A DNA stretch of 18,642 nucleotides from Kiloniellaceae bacterium (GTDB taxonomy: Bacteria > Pseudomonadota > Alphaproteobacteria > Kiloniellales > Kiloniellaceae): assembly GCA_028280915.1 (NCBI GenBank), contig JANQKX010000096.1:1-18642 (forward strand), in the 5' to 3' direction. How positions within the stretch are numbered: position 1 is the stretch's first letter; each line of letters opens with the position of its first letter. Positions 8,101-15,744 of this stretch are shown here, in pieces. The translations under genes were made by a program, and so were the position numbers. Under the pieces are notes generated by a model, which saw only the letters and a program-made list of their open reading frames with translations, was not told the origin of the DNA and did not search any database.

Positions 8101-8363
8101 ATCAAAAGACCGACCTGGAAAGCAGTTTTGCCATTGACGACGGTGTCTTGCGCAGCGGTGACAGCAGAATCGAGGGAAATGGCAATATTGCCCTCAGCGA
8201 GCTTCAGATCAATTTGCCCACCTGGCAAATTGCCGCGGTCAGTGAGATGTACCAGTCGACCAGCCCGCGCATCCCCTTCGCCACCTTGACCTTGAAGGGC
8301 CCCCTCAACAATCCGGAACTCAAGACCGACGGGGTGGTGCCCGACAGCCAAGTCCAGCCGTAA
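5121..8363 (+). CDS. AsmA family protein, inner-membrane anchored
   Basis: A 1080-residue AsmA-family protein. An N-terminal membrane anchor (about residues 3-25, LLLGVLALFLILIAVVLVAP) is followed by the family's first block: GFIDWTARRGQIASEISSLTGRDLSIDGEIAFALLPEPTLSMSDVTLANAPG. Then come many beta-rich repeats with recurring G-x-I/L-x-G strands. A Pro/Glu-rich linker near 380-400 separates the N-terminal domain from the long central and C-terminal repeats. AsmA relatives (TamB, YhdP, YdbH) form hydrophobic grooves across the periplasm and are implicated in phospholipid transport and outer-membrane homeostasis. That is family knowledge, not shown here. The start is GTG at 5121, with AGGGATG about 8 bases upstream. 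It is monocistronic as far as can be seen and is followed by a convergent gene. Confidence 0.88.
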   Translation: MKKLLLGVLALFLILIAVVLVAPGFIDWTARRGQIASEISSLTGRDLSIDGEIAFALLPEPTLSMSDVTLANAPGGSDPVMARVEMLDIKVAILPLLQGKIQVDSFSLVKPEILLEKLPDGKVNWDFAAGSDEEPTRKAEISLLPENGTVPEPGAGQSGDPGSQVDYFLNPDDMFSQIRLDNFSIKDGLIIYRDADQSERIEHLTAEISAGSLNGPFSLSGNARLRGITTNVSLNLGRLLKSGASTLNVTMSFPDAATRFRFNGALSNHPDRVSAHGKVGLSGDSLASSVRLFFAPDENLPPVLAQPFSLEGEITADETSFAAQKLILSVGSLTADGRVDGKLEPSDGDGEPWRVSAAFAAKHLDLDKLLELSAQQQGETPETQEEAPRPAPRAGPFDETLGDVAASLKLTADTLVFRGQVVRQMLLNAEVMPGSIDIKQATALLPGGSDIALTGQMPLGQDDSAFEGRLEAGSDNFRGLLRWLGADFPDVPANRLRKMSLSSRIKFSQNQLSTSQMDFRVDASQITGGLVIALRDRPGLGIGVNLDRFNLDAYLPLTGDESGQNNQQSNNVAGDVTDTVERSMLAWLNDFDANVNVTVGKLTIDSQNYRDIAVEATLQQGEVTFRKGHIGAYAGAQIDYRGKVGNLAATPDFDGYLDVTAEKGAQLLRALGFGLTDTLRVGQLTATSIIRGTADQFNLEGDVSIFGGELHVAGDVTDDQTKFALDLALSHPSFAQLLRRLGLFDKASRKLRQVSLKAKLEASPNQFNFTQIDGKIGNTTVAGDILLDMSKDRPKSDVKLTAGALNIAQFLPRNWGETQEDGSQPRTWSRQRFELDFLRGSDINFAISAESLKIGGIKFNQSTASASLEDGTLTLSEFSAGSADSGPHLSVSGQIAAAHNLEFDLDAAGESIQLQRLSPLYADLGPPTGPVDFQATLSSDGDNPENLISNLNGNGTIAGKLTFDSGAEKETGGTTTTENGLADVFAFFGQAFGDQKTDLESSFAIDDGVLRSGDSRIEGNGNIALSELQINLPTWQIAAVSEMYQSTSPRIPFATLTLKGPLNNPELKTDGVVPDSQVQP

Positions 8364-8378
8364 CCCAATACATCACGA

Positions 8379-8391
8379 GGGGCGACGCCCC
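8379..8391. terminator. small GC hairpin between convergent genes
   Basis: GGGGC and GCCCC flank a three-base loop 16 bases after the asmA-like stop. It lies between two convergent genes (stops at 8363 and 8415), where a bidirectional terminator would be useful. No T-run follows on either strand, so the call is weak. Confidence 0.3.
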
Positions 8392-8414
8392 CATGGGCCG
8401 CGGGCCGAATGGAC

Positions 8415-8624
8415 CTATCTTCGCGTTTCCCGCAAAAGAAAGACCCGCACGGCGCTGGAAAGGTTGCCCTGCCGGTCCTTGTCGATCTCCTTAATCAGGG
8501 CATTGATCGACAGGCCGCGGCGGCGGGCTTCGTCTTTCAAGGCGTCCCAAAAGGCCGCTTCCAGGGACAAGCTGGTCTTGTGGCCGGCGATGGTCACCGA
8601 ACGTTTCTTGATCGCCTGCTGCAC
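8415..8624 (-). CDS. ribbon-helix-helix domain protein (COG4321-like)
   Basis: A 69-residue predicted DNA-binding protein. The N-terminal strand KRSVTIAGHKTSLSLE and the helices FWDALKDEARRRGLSINALIKEID form a ribbon-helix-helix domain covering most of the chain. This resembles the small COG4321 group found in alphaproteobacteria, often next to fumC. RHH proteins bind as dimers, inserting a two-stranded ribbon into the major groove. The GTG at 8624 has GGAGG about 11 bases upstream. It lies 32 bases after the fumC stop on the same strand, so it is probably co-transcribed with fumC. Its target is not visible from sequence. Confidence 0.75.
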   Translation of the reverse strand: MQQAIKKRSVTIAGHKTSLSLEAAFWDALKDEARRRGLSINALIKEIDKDRQGNLSSAVRVFLLRETRR

Positions 8625-8656
8625 CGGCCGGCCCGCCTCCGCGGCGCCCTAGCCGG

Positions 8657-10147
8657 TCAGGACTTTGTCTTTTTGCCCGACTTCGGCTTTTTCGATTTGG
8701 TTTTAGCCGTGGTTTTCGAGGCCGCCTTCGCCGTTTTTTTGACCAAGGTCCGCGGCCCCAGCATGTCCTTGGGCTGGACCCGTTGGTCGAACTCTTCCTC
8801 GGTCATCAGGCCCAGCGCCACGGCAGCCTCCTTCAGCGTCGAATGCTCCATGTAGGCCTTTTTCGCCACCTTGGCGGCATTGTCGTAACCGATATGGGGG
8901 TTGAGCGCGGTCACCAGCATCAAGGACTGTTCCATCAGGCTTTGGATGCGCGCTTCGTTGGCCTCGATGCCTTCCACGCAGTGCGTCCGAAAGCTGTCGC
9001 AGGCATCGCCGATCAGTTTTGCCGACTGCAGCAGAGAATAGATCAAAACCGGCTTGAAGACGTTCAGCTCGAAGTGCCCCGTCGCCCCGGCCACGCTCAC
9101 GGTGGTGTGGTTGCCAATCACCTGGGCGCACACCATGGTCATGGCTTCGGCCTGGGTGGGATTGACCTTGCCGGGCATGATGGACGACCCGGGTTCGTTC
9201 GCCGGCAAGATGATCTCGGCCAGGCCGCAGCGCGGGCCCGAGCCCAGCATGCGAATATCATTGGCAATCTTCATCAAGGAACAAGCGACCACATTGAGCG
9301 CGCCCGAGGCTTCCACGATGGCGTCATGGGCGGCCAAGGCCTCGAACTTGTTGGGCGCGGTCACGAAGGGCAGCTTGGTGATCTTCTTGACCTCGGCGGC
9401 GAAGGCCTTGTCGAAGCCCTTGACCGCGTTCAAGCCGGTGCCCACCGCGGTGCCCCCTTGCGCCAGCTGGCAAAGGTGCGGCAGGGTGCCGCGCACCCGC
9501 TTGATGCCGTTCTCGACCTGCTTGGCGTAGCCGGAGAATTCCTGCCCCAGGGTTAGCGGCGTGGCATCCATCAAATGGGTGCGGCCGATTTTGATGATTT
9601 TCTTGAACGCCTTCGCCTTGGCATCCAAGGCCTTGTGCAAGGCGGTCAGCGCCGGGATCGTTTCACCGGAGATCAAGGTCGCGGCCGCGATGTGCATGGC
9701 GGTGGGGAAAGTATCGTTGGACGATTGGCCCATGTTGCAGTGATCGTTGGGATGCACCGGTTCCTTGCCGCCGATCTGGCCGGTCAGGATTTCATTGGCC
9801 CGTCCGGCAATCACCTCGTTGGCATTCATGTTGGATTGGGTGCCCGAGCCGGTTTGCCAGACCACCAGGGGAAACTCCCCCATGTGTTGGCCGTCGGCCA
9901 CCTCCGCCGCCGCGGTGGCAATGGCCTTGCCCCGCTCGTCGTCCATGGCGCCCAGGCCGATGTTGGCGCGCACCGCGGCCAGCTTTTGGATGCCCAGGGC
10001 CTTGACCAGCGCCGGCGGCATGGTCTCGCCGCCGATCTTGAAGTTCTGCAGCGAGCGCTGGGTCTGCGCGCCCCAATAGCGTTCCGCGGGCACTTCCAAG
10101 GCGCCCATGGAATCGGTTTCAAGACGTACGCTGGCATCATCGCTCAT
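8657..10147 (-). CDS. fumC: fumarate hydratase class II, with lysine-rich C-terminal tail
   Basis: Class II fumarase, the iron-independent tetramer that interconverts fumarate and L-malate in the TCA cycle. Recognisable blocks in order: QTGSGTQSNMNANEV, HPNDHCNMGQSSNDTFPTAMH, GRTHLMDATPLTLGQE with the catalytic-region His at residue 191 (E. coli His188), and the signature GSSIMPGKVNP with Ser321 (E. coli Ser318). The chosen ATG at 10147 has a textbook AAGGAGGT eight bases or so upstream; a longer frame to 10198 lacks one. The family normally ends near MLGP. Here MLGP is at 462-465 and another 31 residues follow, 12 of them lysine (8657-8752), resembling a histone-H1-like tail. The RHH gene follows after 32 bases. 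The enzyme call is certain; the role of the tail is unknown. Confidence 0.97.
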   Translation of the reverse strand: MSDDASVRLETDSMGALEVPAERYWGAQTQRSLQNFKIGGETMPPALVKALGIQKLAAVRANIGLGAMDDERGKAIATAAAEVADGQHMGEFPLVVWQTGSGTQSNMNANEVIAGRANEILTGQIGGKEPVHPNDHCNMGQSSNDTFPTAMHIAAATLISGETIPALTALHKALDAKAKAFKKIIKIGRTHLMDATPLTLGQEFSGYAKQVENGIKRVRGTLPHLCQLAQGGTAVGTGLNAVKGFDKAFAAEVKKITKLPFVTAPNKFEALAAHDAIVEASGALNVVACSLMKIANDIRMLGSGPRCGLAEIILPANEPGSSIMPGKVNPTQAEAMTMVCAQVIGNHTTVSVAGATGHFELNVFKPVLIYSLLQSAKLIGDACDSFRTHCVEGIEANEARIQSLMEQSLMLVTALNPHIGYDNAAKVAKKAYMEHSTLKEAAVALGLMTEEEFDQRVQPKDMLGPRTLVKKTAKAASKTTAKTKSKKPKSGKKTKS

Positions 10148-10243
10148 GGCTGACCTCCTTGGGAACGGACCCGGCATCTGGGTTCGGCGATTGATCAATT
10201 GCAGCGGAGTCTAAGGGCCTAACCTGCAATGTCCAGCCCAATA

Positions 10244-10254
10244 CCAAGGCTTGG
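10244..10254. promoter_or_regulatory. 11-bp palindrome upstream of fumC
   Basis: CCAAG-G-CTTGG is a perfect odd palindrome about 97-107 bases upstream of the fumC start, in the 133-base gap after the VOC gene. It could be an operator or a remnant of a terminator stem, but it has no U-tract and is short enough to be chance. Confidence 0.2.
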
Positions 10255-10280
10255 CGACAATGACTCACAAGGAACGCGTT

Positions 10281-10661
10281 TTACGGCCAGATATTGGCTT
10301 CTTCCGCAAAATTGGCGCGCTGCACCTTGACCACGCAGAAGCGCTGCCCCGTCGGTGCCTGCATCACCACCCAGCCTCGGATTCGCGCCACCTCTTGGGC
10401 ACCCAGGTCGATGAGGCGCGCCACCTCGGCATCGATATCATCGGTTTCAATATCGATGTGCACCCGGCTCTCGTGTGCCACCCTTTGGACCTCGATATCC
10501 ACTTCGTTGGGCGGCGTCTCCAAGGTCACATAATTTTTGTCGGCCGGATCGGTCACGGGCATGGGATCCAGCCCTAGGGCCCGACTCCAAAAGGCGGCCG
10601 CGCCCGGCAGATCATCCCCCTGGCAATCGATGATCAGTCCGCCCAATCGGCTTTTGTGCAT
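10281..10661 (-). CDS. VOC superfamily (glyoxalase/bleomycin-resistance fold) protein
   Basis: A 126-residue single VOC-domain protein, small and cytoplasmic. It has the paired beta-alpha-beta-beta-beta modules: GLIIDCQGDDLPGAAAFWSRALGL, then a strand pair ending in VDIEVQRVAHESRVHIDIETDD, then IDAEVARLIDLGAQEVA and a C-terminal APTGQRFCVVKVQ. Proteins of this layout include glyoxalase I-like lyases, dioxygenases and antibiotic-binding proteins. The substrate cannot be told from sequence. The ATG at 10661 is preceded by GAGGAGG at about 8 bases. It sits 78 bases after the hydrolase gene and 133 before fumC on the same strand, so the four minus-strand genes may be partly co-transcribed. Confidence 0.8.
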   Translation of the reverse strand: MHKSRLGGLIIDCQGDDLPGAAAFWSRALGLDPMPVTDPADKNYVTLETPPNEVDIEVQRVAHESRVHIDIETDDIDAEVARLIDLGAQEVARIRGWVVMQAPTGQRFCVVKVQRANFAEEANIWP

Positions 10662-10739
10662 GTTAGGCTCCTCCTCAATTGGTTAGGCATTTGCCGTTGG
10701 ACCGGGGACGGAACGGACTTTTTGGGCAAATTGGCATTG

Positions 10740-11369
10740 TCACCGGCAGCGCTCGGTCAAAAAGCCGTCGATGGCGGTGATCGCCCCTTGCCAGTGGCCC
10801 GCCTCGGTGAAACCCGAGGCCTTGCGGGGTTTTAGGCTGTGGTCCCCATCCTCGGCCCAGTGGAAGCGGATTTGCGGCGACAGATTATACCCCGCCACCT
10901 CTTCCCGGGTTCCCAAGGCGTCACGGGTGCCTTGCACGAAAAGGGCCGGGGTTGCCAAGCGCGCCAAATGCTCGGTGCGCAGGCGGTCGGGCTTGCCGGG
11001 CGGATGAAAGGGGTAGCCCAAGCAGACCAGCCCATCGGCTTGAACTTGGTCCGCCAAGAGACTGGCCATGCGCCCGCCCATGGACTTGCCCCCGATGACC
11101 AGTTTCTGGCCAGGTACCCGCTGGCACGTCAGCACCGCTTGCCACTCGTCCAGAAGCTTTGCCGCCGCCGCGGGCGGCCGCCGCTTGCCGCTCACCCGCC
11201 GCTCGGCCATATAGTCGAACTCAAAGCGCACCACCCGCCAGCCCCGTGCGGCCAGGCCCTCGGCGAAAGCCGCCATGAAGGGGCTGTCCATGGGCGCGCC
11301 GGCGCCATGGGCCAGGATAATCTTGAGCGGCGCTGTTTCGGGGCCATCATGAAGCATCATCGGCTGCAT
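10740..11369 (-). CDS. alpha/beta hydrolase, COG3571 / KANL3-Tex30 type
   Basis: A 209-residue predicted hydrolase with an alpha/beta-hydrolase fold. Residues near the N-terminus give ILAHGAGAPMDSPFM, typical of the KANL3/Tex30 (COG3571) group. The nucleophile elbow is GGKSMGG with Ser96. The acid is probably the Asp in VQGTRDALGT, and the His lies in DGDHSLKP, so the catalytic triad looks complete. The substrate is unknown. The ATG at 11369 has no clear Shine-Dalgarno; an alternative in-frame ATG nine bases downstream is equally unsupported. It is divergent from the RND adaptor gene across a 152-base spacer and heads a minus-strand series. Confidence 0.82.
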   Translation of the reverse strand: MQPMMLHDGPETAPLKIILAHGAGAPMDSPFMAAFAEGLAARGWRVVRFEFDYMAERRVSGKRRPPAAAAKLLDEWQAVLTCQRVPGQKLVIGGKSMGGRMASLLADQVQADGLVCLGYPFHPPGKPDRLRTEHLARLATPALFVQGTRDALGTREEVAGYNLSPQIRFHWAEDGDHSLKPRKASGFTEAGHWQGAITAIDGFLTERCR

Positions 11370-11436
11370 AAGGGAAAAGTGACGAAGGTTTCATCATTCC
11401 GCAAGGATCAATTAACGGGAAACCTGGTTAACGCCG

Positions 11437-11468
11437 TTGACAATCGTCCCATCAGGCAAACCTATATC
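11437..11468 (+). promoter_or_regulatory. candidate promoter elements for the RND operon
   Basis: A perfect TTGACA at 11437-11442 precedes TATATC at 11463-11468, about 54 bases before the adaptor start. The 20-base spacing is longer than the optimal 17, so the pair is imperfect. Just upstream, TTAAC and GTTAA form a short inverted repeat around 11412-11431 that could serve as an operator. No regulator gene for this pump lies alongside. Confidence 0.3.
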
Positions 11469-11521
11469 ATAGCTCTTCAAAAACCCGGACCCAGGTAAGG
11501 AACAAGGGGTAAAGACAAGGA

Positions 11522-12649
11522 ATGTCACGCCTTTTGCAAATCTTTTTTGGTGTTGTTCTCATCGCCGCCGTCACAGGTGGCTTTATCTTCACGCGCCCCG
11601 ACGAGGGTCCTCTCGCGGCGCAAGGGGCCGCTGCGCCGGTCCCGGCGCTTGCGGTGGACGTGACCGAACCGGTACTTCGCGAATTGCACAGCCGGGTGGA
11701 TGCCATCGGGACCACCCGGGCCCACCGGTCCATCAATGTCGCCCCATTGGTCGCCGGCCGCCTGGTCGACGTCTCCGTGGCTCCCAACGAGCGGGTCGAA
11801 CAAGGCCAGGTGCTGGCCCGTCTGGACCAGGAAAGCGAGCAAGCCCAGGTCATGGAGGCGCGGGCCGCCTTGGAATTGGCCGAAATCGCCCTTTCCCGCG
11901 CCCGGCAGTTAGTGGCCTCACAGCGCATTGCCCAAGCCGAGGTGGACGCCCTGCAGGCCGACTTCGCCGTTGCCCAAGCCCGATTGCAGCTGAGCGAGAA
12001 GCTGCTGGCGGAACGCACCCTTGTCGCCCCCTTTGACGGTACGGTCGGATTTCGCGAAGTGGACCCGGGAAGCCATGTCAGCGAAGGCATGGTGGTCACC
12101 ACCCTGGACGATCTTTCCATTGTGGAGGTCGAGTTCTCGATCCCTGAAATCTATTACGGCGTCATTACCCCCGGCATGCCGGTCACCCTGCGGGCCGCGG
12201 CTTTTGGCCAGCGCGACTTCCCCGGCGTGATCGCCTCTGTGGATCCACGGGTCGACGAGACGAGCCGCGCCTTTCGCGTGCGCGCCGAAGTGCCCAACCG
12301 GGACCGGGATCTGCCCACGGGTATGTTCGTGAATGTCTCCGTCCCCCTGGATAGCCGGACGGCGATCATGGTTCCCGACGAAACCGTCGTGGCCCAAGGC
12401 AAGGAGTCGTTTGTCTTCGTGGCAAACGCCGGTCAGGCGGACCTCCGCCCCATCGAACTGGGTCAACGGGAGCGGGATTGGGTCGAGGTACTGAGCGGCC
12501 TGGCCCAGGGCGAAAAGGTGATCGCCAAGGGCCTGCAAAACCTTCGGGACGGGGTCCCGGTCCGGGTGCTGGACACGCTGGATTACCTGGCGCCTGTCGA
12601 CCTTTCCGCGCCTTCACCCCCAACGGCCATGCCAGAGGAGCGGACCTGA
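11522..12649 (+). CDS. RND efflux periplasmic adaptor subunit (MFP/HlyD family)
   Basis: A 375-residue membrane-fusion protein that bridges an inner-membrane RND pump and an outer-membrane channel in the periplasm. The N-terminus is a signal anchor (residues about 4-23). Next come the first lipoyl half INVAPLVAGRLVDVSVAPNERVEQGQVLARLD, a short alpha-helical hairpin (about 103-155, a probable coiled coil rich in Ala/Glu/Gln), the second lipoyl half LVAPFDGTVGFREVDPGSHVSEG, a beta-barrel domain, and a membrane-proximal domain ending LAQGEKVIAKGLQNLRDGVPV. The short hairpin fits adaptors of the MexE/MdtA-like or heavy-metal-independent group; substrates cannot be predicted. The ATG at 11522 has AAGGGG about 13 bases upstream, which is weak. 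The stop is two bases from the next start, so it forms an operon with the transporter gene. Confidence 0.9.
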   Translation: MSRLLQIFFGVVLIAAVTGGFIFTRPDEGPLAAQGAAAPVPALAVDVTEPVLRELHSRVDAIGTTRAHRSINVAPLVAGRLVDVSVAPNERVEQGQVLARLDQESEQAQVMEARAALELAEIALSRARQLVASQRIAQAEVDALQADFAVAQARLQLSEKLLAERTLVAPFDGTVGFREVDPGSHVSEGMVVTTLDDLSIVEVEFSIPEIYYGVITPGMPVTLRAAAFGQRDFPGVIASVDPRVDETSRAFRVRAEVPNRDRDLPTGMFVNVSVPLDSRTAIMVPDETVVAQGKESFVFVANAGQADLRPIELGQRERDWVEVLSGLAQGEKVIAKGLQNLRDGVPVRVLDTLDYLAPVDLSAPSPPTAMPEERT

Positions 12650-12651
12650 AC

Positions 12652-15600
12652 ATGTCGCTTCCAGCTCTCAGCGTGCGCCGGCCGGTCGCGGCGACGGTGG
12701 TTTCTTTGGTGATCGTTTTGTTCGGGCTTTTTGTCCTGCCCCGCCTGGCCTTGCGGGAACTGCCCGACGTGGAATCGCCGGAAATTACGGTCACCACCAT
12801 CTATCCGGGCGCGGCGCCGGAAGTCATCGACACGGATGTGACCGAGCCGATAGAAAGCGCCATCGCCGGGGTCGCCGGCATCGACACCATTACATCCCAG
12901 AGTCGGCTGGGCCAGGCCCGCACCACCATCGAGTTCCTCACCACCGTAGACATCTCGGAGGCCGCCAATGACGTGCGCGACGCGGTCAACGCCATCGTCA
13001 ACGACCTGCCCGAGGACGCAGAGCTACCCGTCGTCTCCAAGAACAACAGCGATTCGGATCCGATCATACGCCTGTCGGTTTTTTCCGACAGTTTGACCCC
13101 CACCGAACTCACGGACCTGGTGGAACGCAAGGTCGTGGATCGCCTGGCCACCTTGGATGGCGTGGCGCAGATCGAAATCGACGGCGAGCGCCGGCAGGCC
13201 ATGCGCATTTGGCTGGACCGGCAGGAAATGGCGGCCCGCGAGGTAACCGCCCAGGACGTGGAAGACGCGCTGAGGCGCAACAACGTGGAACTCCCGGCCG
13301 GTCAGCTGCGCAGCGGCGCCCGGGAATTCAGCGTCCGCGCCGATGCCCGCCTGGCGGAGGTGGATCAGTTCAAGGACATCATGGTGAAGGCCGGCGACCG
13401 CCACGCCACCCGCCTGGCCGAGGTGGCTCATGTGGCATTGGGCGTGGAGGATGACCAAACGGGCGTGCGCACCAACGGCCGCACCGCCATCGGCATGAAC
13501 GTCTTGCGCCAATCCAAGGCCAATACGGTCGCCATCTCGGATCTGGTCCGCAAGGAGATCGAGATACTGTCCCCCAGCCTTCCGCCGGGCACGGAGATCG
13601 TCGTTGCCTTCGACGAGGCCAAGTTCGTCCAGGCCTCCATCAAGGAAGTGGGTCGGACGCTGGGCTTCACGGTGCTGATCGTGATCGCGGTGATTTTCCT
13701 CTTCCTCGGTTCCTGGCGCTCGGTGCTGATCCCCGGGGTCACCATCCCCGTGGCGCTGATCGGCACCTTGTTCGGCATCTATCTGCTCGGCTTTTCCATC
13801 AACACCTTGACTCTCTTGGCCTTGGTCCTGGCCGTGGGCATCCTGGTGGACGACGCCATCGTGATCCTGGAAAACATCCAGCGCCATATGTCCAGGGGCG
13901 CCGAAGCGGTCCAAGCCAGCATCGCCGGCACTAACCAAGTGTTTTTCGCCGTGCTCGCCACCTCCATGACCCTGGTGGCGGTGTTCTTGCCCATCTCCCT
14001 GATGGAGGGCAAGGTGGGCCGGTTGTTCACCGAGTTCGGCGTGGTCATGGCCCTGGTGGTTTTGGTGTCGACCACGGTCGCCTTGACCCTCTGCCCCATG
14101 CTGGCCTCCAAGCTCTTCGCCGCCAATCCCAGGCCAAGCAAACTGTCCCTGTGGATGGACCACCGCTTCGCGGCCATCGAGCGGGCCTACGGCGCGGCCC
14201 TGCACCGCTTGATCAAGCTGCCTTGGCTGGTCTGCCTGGGCGCTTTAGCGGTGGCCGCCGGGACCGTCGGCATCTATGACCGCCTGCCCAGCGAACTGAC
14301 CACCCAGGAGGACCGCGGCGTCTTTTTTGTCAGCCTGACCGGTCCCCAGGGCGCCAACTACGACTACATCAATGCTCAGTCGGCCCAGGTGGAGGATATC
14401 CTCCAGCCCCTTTTGGACAACGGCGAAGCGGAGGTGGTGCGCAGCATCATGGGCTTCCGCGGCGCGCCCCATCGGGCCTTTATCGTGGTGTCCTTGAAGG
14501 ACTGGGACGACCGGGAGCGTACCTCGGCCCAAATCGCGGCGGAACTCATCCCGCCTCTCTCGGAGGTCACAGGTGCCCGTGCCTTCCCCGTACTGCCAAC
14601 CGGGCTGGGCCTGCGCGGCTCGCGCCAGCCCTTGCAGATCGTCATCGGCGGCCATGACCATCAGGAAGTGAAGCAATGGGTGGATCAGCTGGCCGTCGAA
14701 CTGGAAAAGAACCCAAACCTGCTGAACATCGAAATCGACTACGAGGAAAACCAGCCGGAATTCGGCGTCAACGTGGACCGGCTGCGGGCCGACGACCTGG
14801 GCATCAGCGTGGAGGAGATCGGCCGCACCCTGCAAACCATGATCGCCTCCCGGGACGTGACCCGCTTCATCGACCGGGGGCGGGAATACGATGTGATTTT
14901 GCAGGCCGGCGACGACGACCGGCGCGTGCCCCACGACCTCACCTCCATCTTTGTGCGCTCGGATACCTCCGGCCAATTGATCCCGCTGGACTCCGTGGTT
15001 TCGGTGAGCGAACAGGCTGCCGCGGCCACCCTGCGCCGGCATGACCGCCTGCCCAGCATCACCATCTCGGCGGCCCTGGCCGATGGTTACGACCTGGGAT
15101 CGGCCATCACCTTCGCCAGTCAAGCCGTGGAGCAAACCCTGCCCGCCGAGGCTCGTCTGGCGTTCAATGGCCTTTCCAAGGAATACGTGGAGTCGTCGGG
15201 CACCATCATGCTGACCATCGCCTTAGCGGTGATCGTGGTCTATTTGGTGCTGGCGGCCCAATTCGAGAGTTTCCTGCAGCCCTTGGCCATCATGCTCACG
15301 GTGCCCATGGCGACGACGGGTGCCCTGCTCGCGCTCTGGCTGACGGGCAATTCCCTCAATATCTTCAGCCAAGTGGGCCTGATCCTCTTGGTGGGGCTCA
15401 TGGCCAAGAACGGCATCCTGATCGTGGAGTTCGCCAATCAGCTGCTGCGCGAGGGCCAGAGCGTGGCGGAAGCCGCGGTGGAGGGCGCGGTGAGCCGGCT
15501 GCGGCCCATCGTCATGACCCTGCTGTCCACCATTTTCGGCGCCATCCCCCTGGTGCTGGCCTCGGGCGCCGGCGCGGAAAGCCGCCTGGCCATCGGCACC

Positions 15601-15744
15601 ATCGTCATGGGTGGCCTGATCTCCGCCCTGTGCCTCACCTTGTTTGTCATCCCCGTGCTGTACAACCTCCTCACCCGCCAACGGAGAATCGCTCCCCAAG
15701 CCCTTGACGAAATCCAGCCAAAGGCTCAAGAAGCGCCGCTCTGA
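12652..15744 (+). CDS. RND family multidrug efflux transporter, inner-membrane subunit (HAE1 type)
   Basis: A 1030-residue AcrB-like proton antiporter with twelve expected membrane helices and two large periplasmic loops. Helix 1 is residues about 12-32 (RPVAATVVSLVIVLFGLF). The helix-4 proton-relay motif GILVDDAIVILENI holds Asp400 and Asp401 (AcrB Asp407/408). Lys919 in GLMAKNGILIVEF corresponds to AcrB Lys940, so the relay looks intact. I chose the ATG at 12652, with GAGGAG about 11 bases upstream; an upstream in-frame extension would overlap the adaptor gene and has no family resemblance. It follows the adaptor by two bases. No outer-membrane factor gene follows; the pump presumably uses a TolC-like channel encoded elsewhere. 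Its last 19 bases overlap the convergent LysR gene. Confidence 0.95.
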   Translation: MSLPALSVRRPVAATVVSLVIVLFGLFVLPRLALRELPDVESPEITVTTIYPGAAPEVIDTDVTEPIESAIAGVAGIDTITSQSRLGQARTTIEFLTTVDISEAANDVRDAVNAIVNDLPEDAELPVVSKNNSDSDPIIRLSVFSDSLTPTELTDLVERKVVDRLATLDGVAQIEIDGERRQAMRIWLDRQEMAAREVTAQDVEDALRRNNVELPAGQLRSGAREFSVRADARLAEVDQFKDIMVKAGDRHATRLAEVAHVALGVEDDQTGVRTNGRTAIGMNVLRQSKANTVAISDLVRKEIEILSPSLPPGTEIVVAFDEAKFVQASIKEVGRTLGFTVLIVIAVIFLFLGSWRSVLIPGVTIPVALIGTLFGIYLLGFSINTLTLLALVLAVGILVDDAIVILENIQRHMSRGAEAVQASIAGTNQVFFAVLATSMTLVAVFLPISLMEGKVGRLFTEFGVVMALVVLVSTTVALTLCPMLASKLFAANPRPSKLSLWMDHRFAAIERAYGAALHRLIKLPWLVCLGALAVAAGTVGIYDRLPSELTTQEDRGVFFVSLTGPQGANYDYINAQSAQVEDILQPLLDNGEAEVVRSIMGFRGAPHRAFIVVSLKDWDDRERTSAQIAAELIPPLSEVTGARAFPVLPTGLGLRGSRQPLQIVIGGHDHQEVKQWVDQLAVELEKNPNLLNIEIDYEENQPEFGVNVDRLRADDLGISVEEIGRTLQTMIASRDVTRFIDRGREYDVILQAGDDDRRVPHDLTSIFVRSDTSGQLIPLDSVVSVSEQAAAATLRRHDRLPSITISAALADGYDLGSAITFASQAVEQTLPAEARLAFNGLSKEYVESSGTIMLTIALAVIVVYLVLAAQFESFLQPLAIMLTVPMATTGALLALWLTGNSLNIFSQVGLILLVGLMAKNGILIVEFANQLLREGQSVAEAAVEGAVSRLRPIVMTLLSTIFGAIPLVLASGAGAESRLAIGTIVMGGLISALCLTLFVIPVLYNLLTRQRRIAPQALDEIQPKAQEAPL

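Noticed and set aside
13024..14205. A 393-codon open frame on the minus strand opposite the RND transporter gene
   Set aside because: It mirrors the transporter's codons in GC-rich DNA, has a His/Gln/Gly-rich composition without any domain, and the plus strand holds a clear AcrB-like protein.
11522..15744. Link between the RND pump and the phosphonate genes
   Set aside because: They are on opposite sides of the LysR gene, and neither substrate nor regulation connects them; adjacency alone is not enough.
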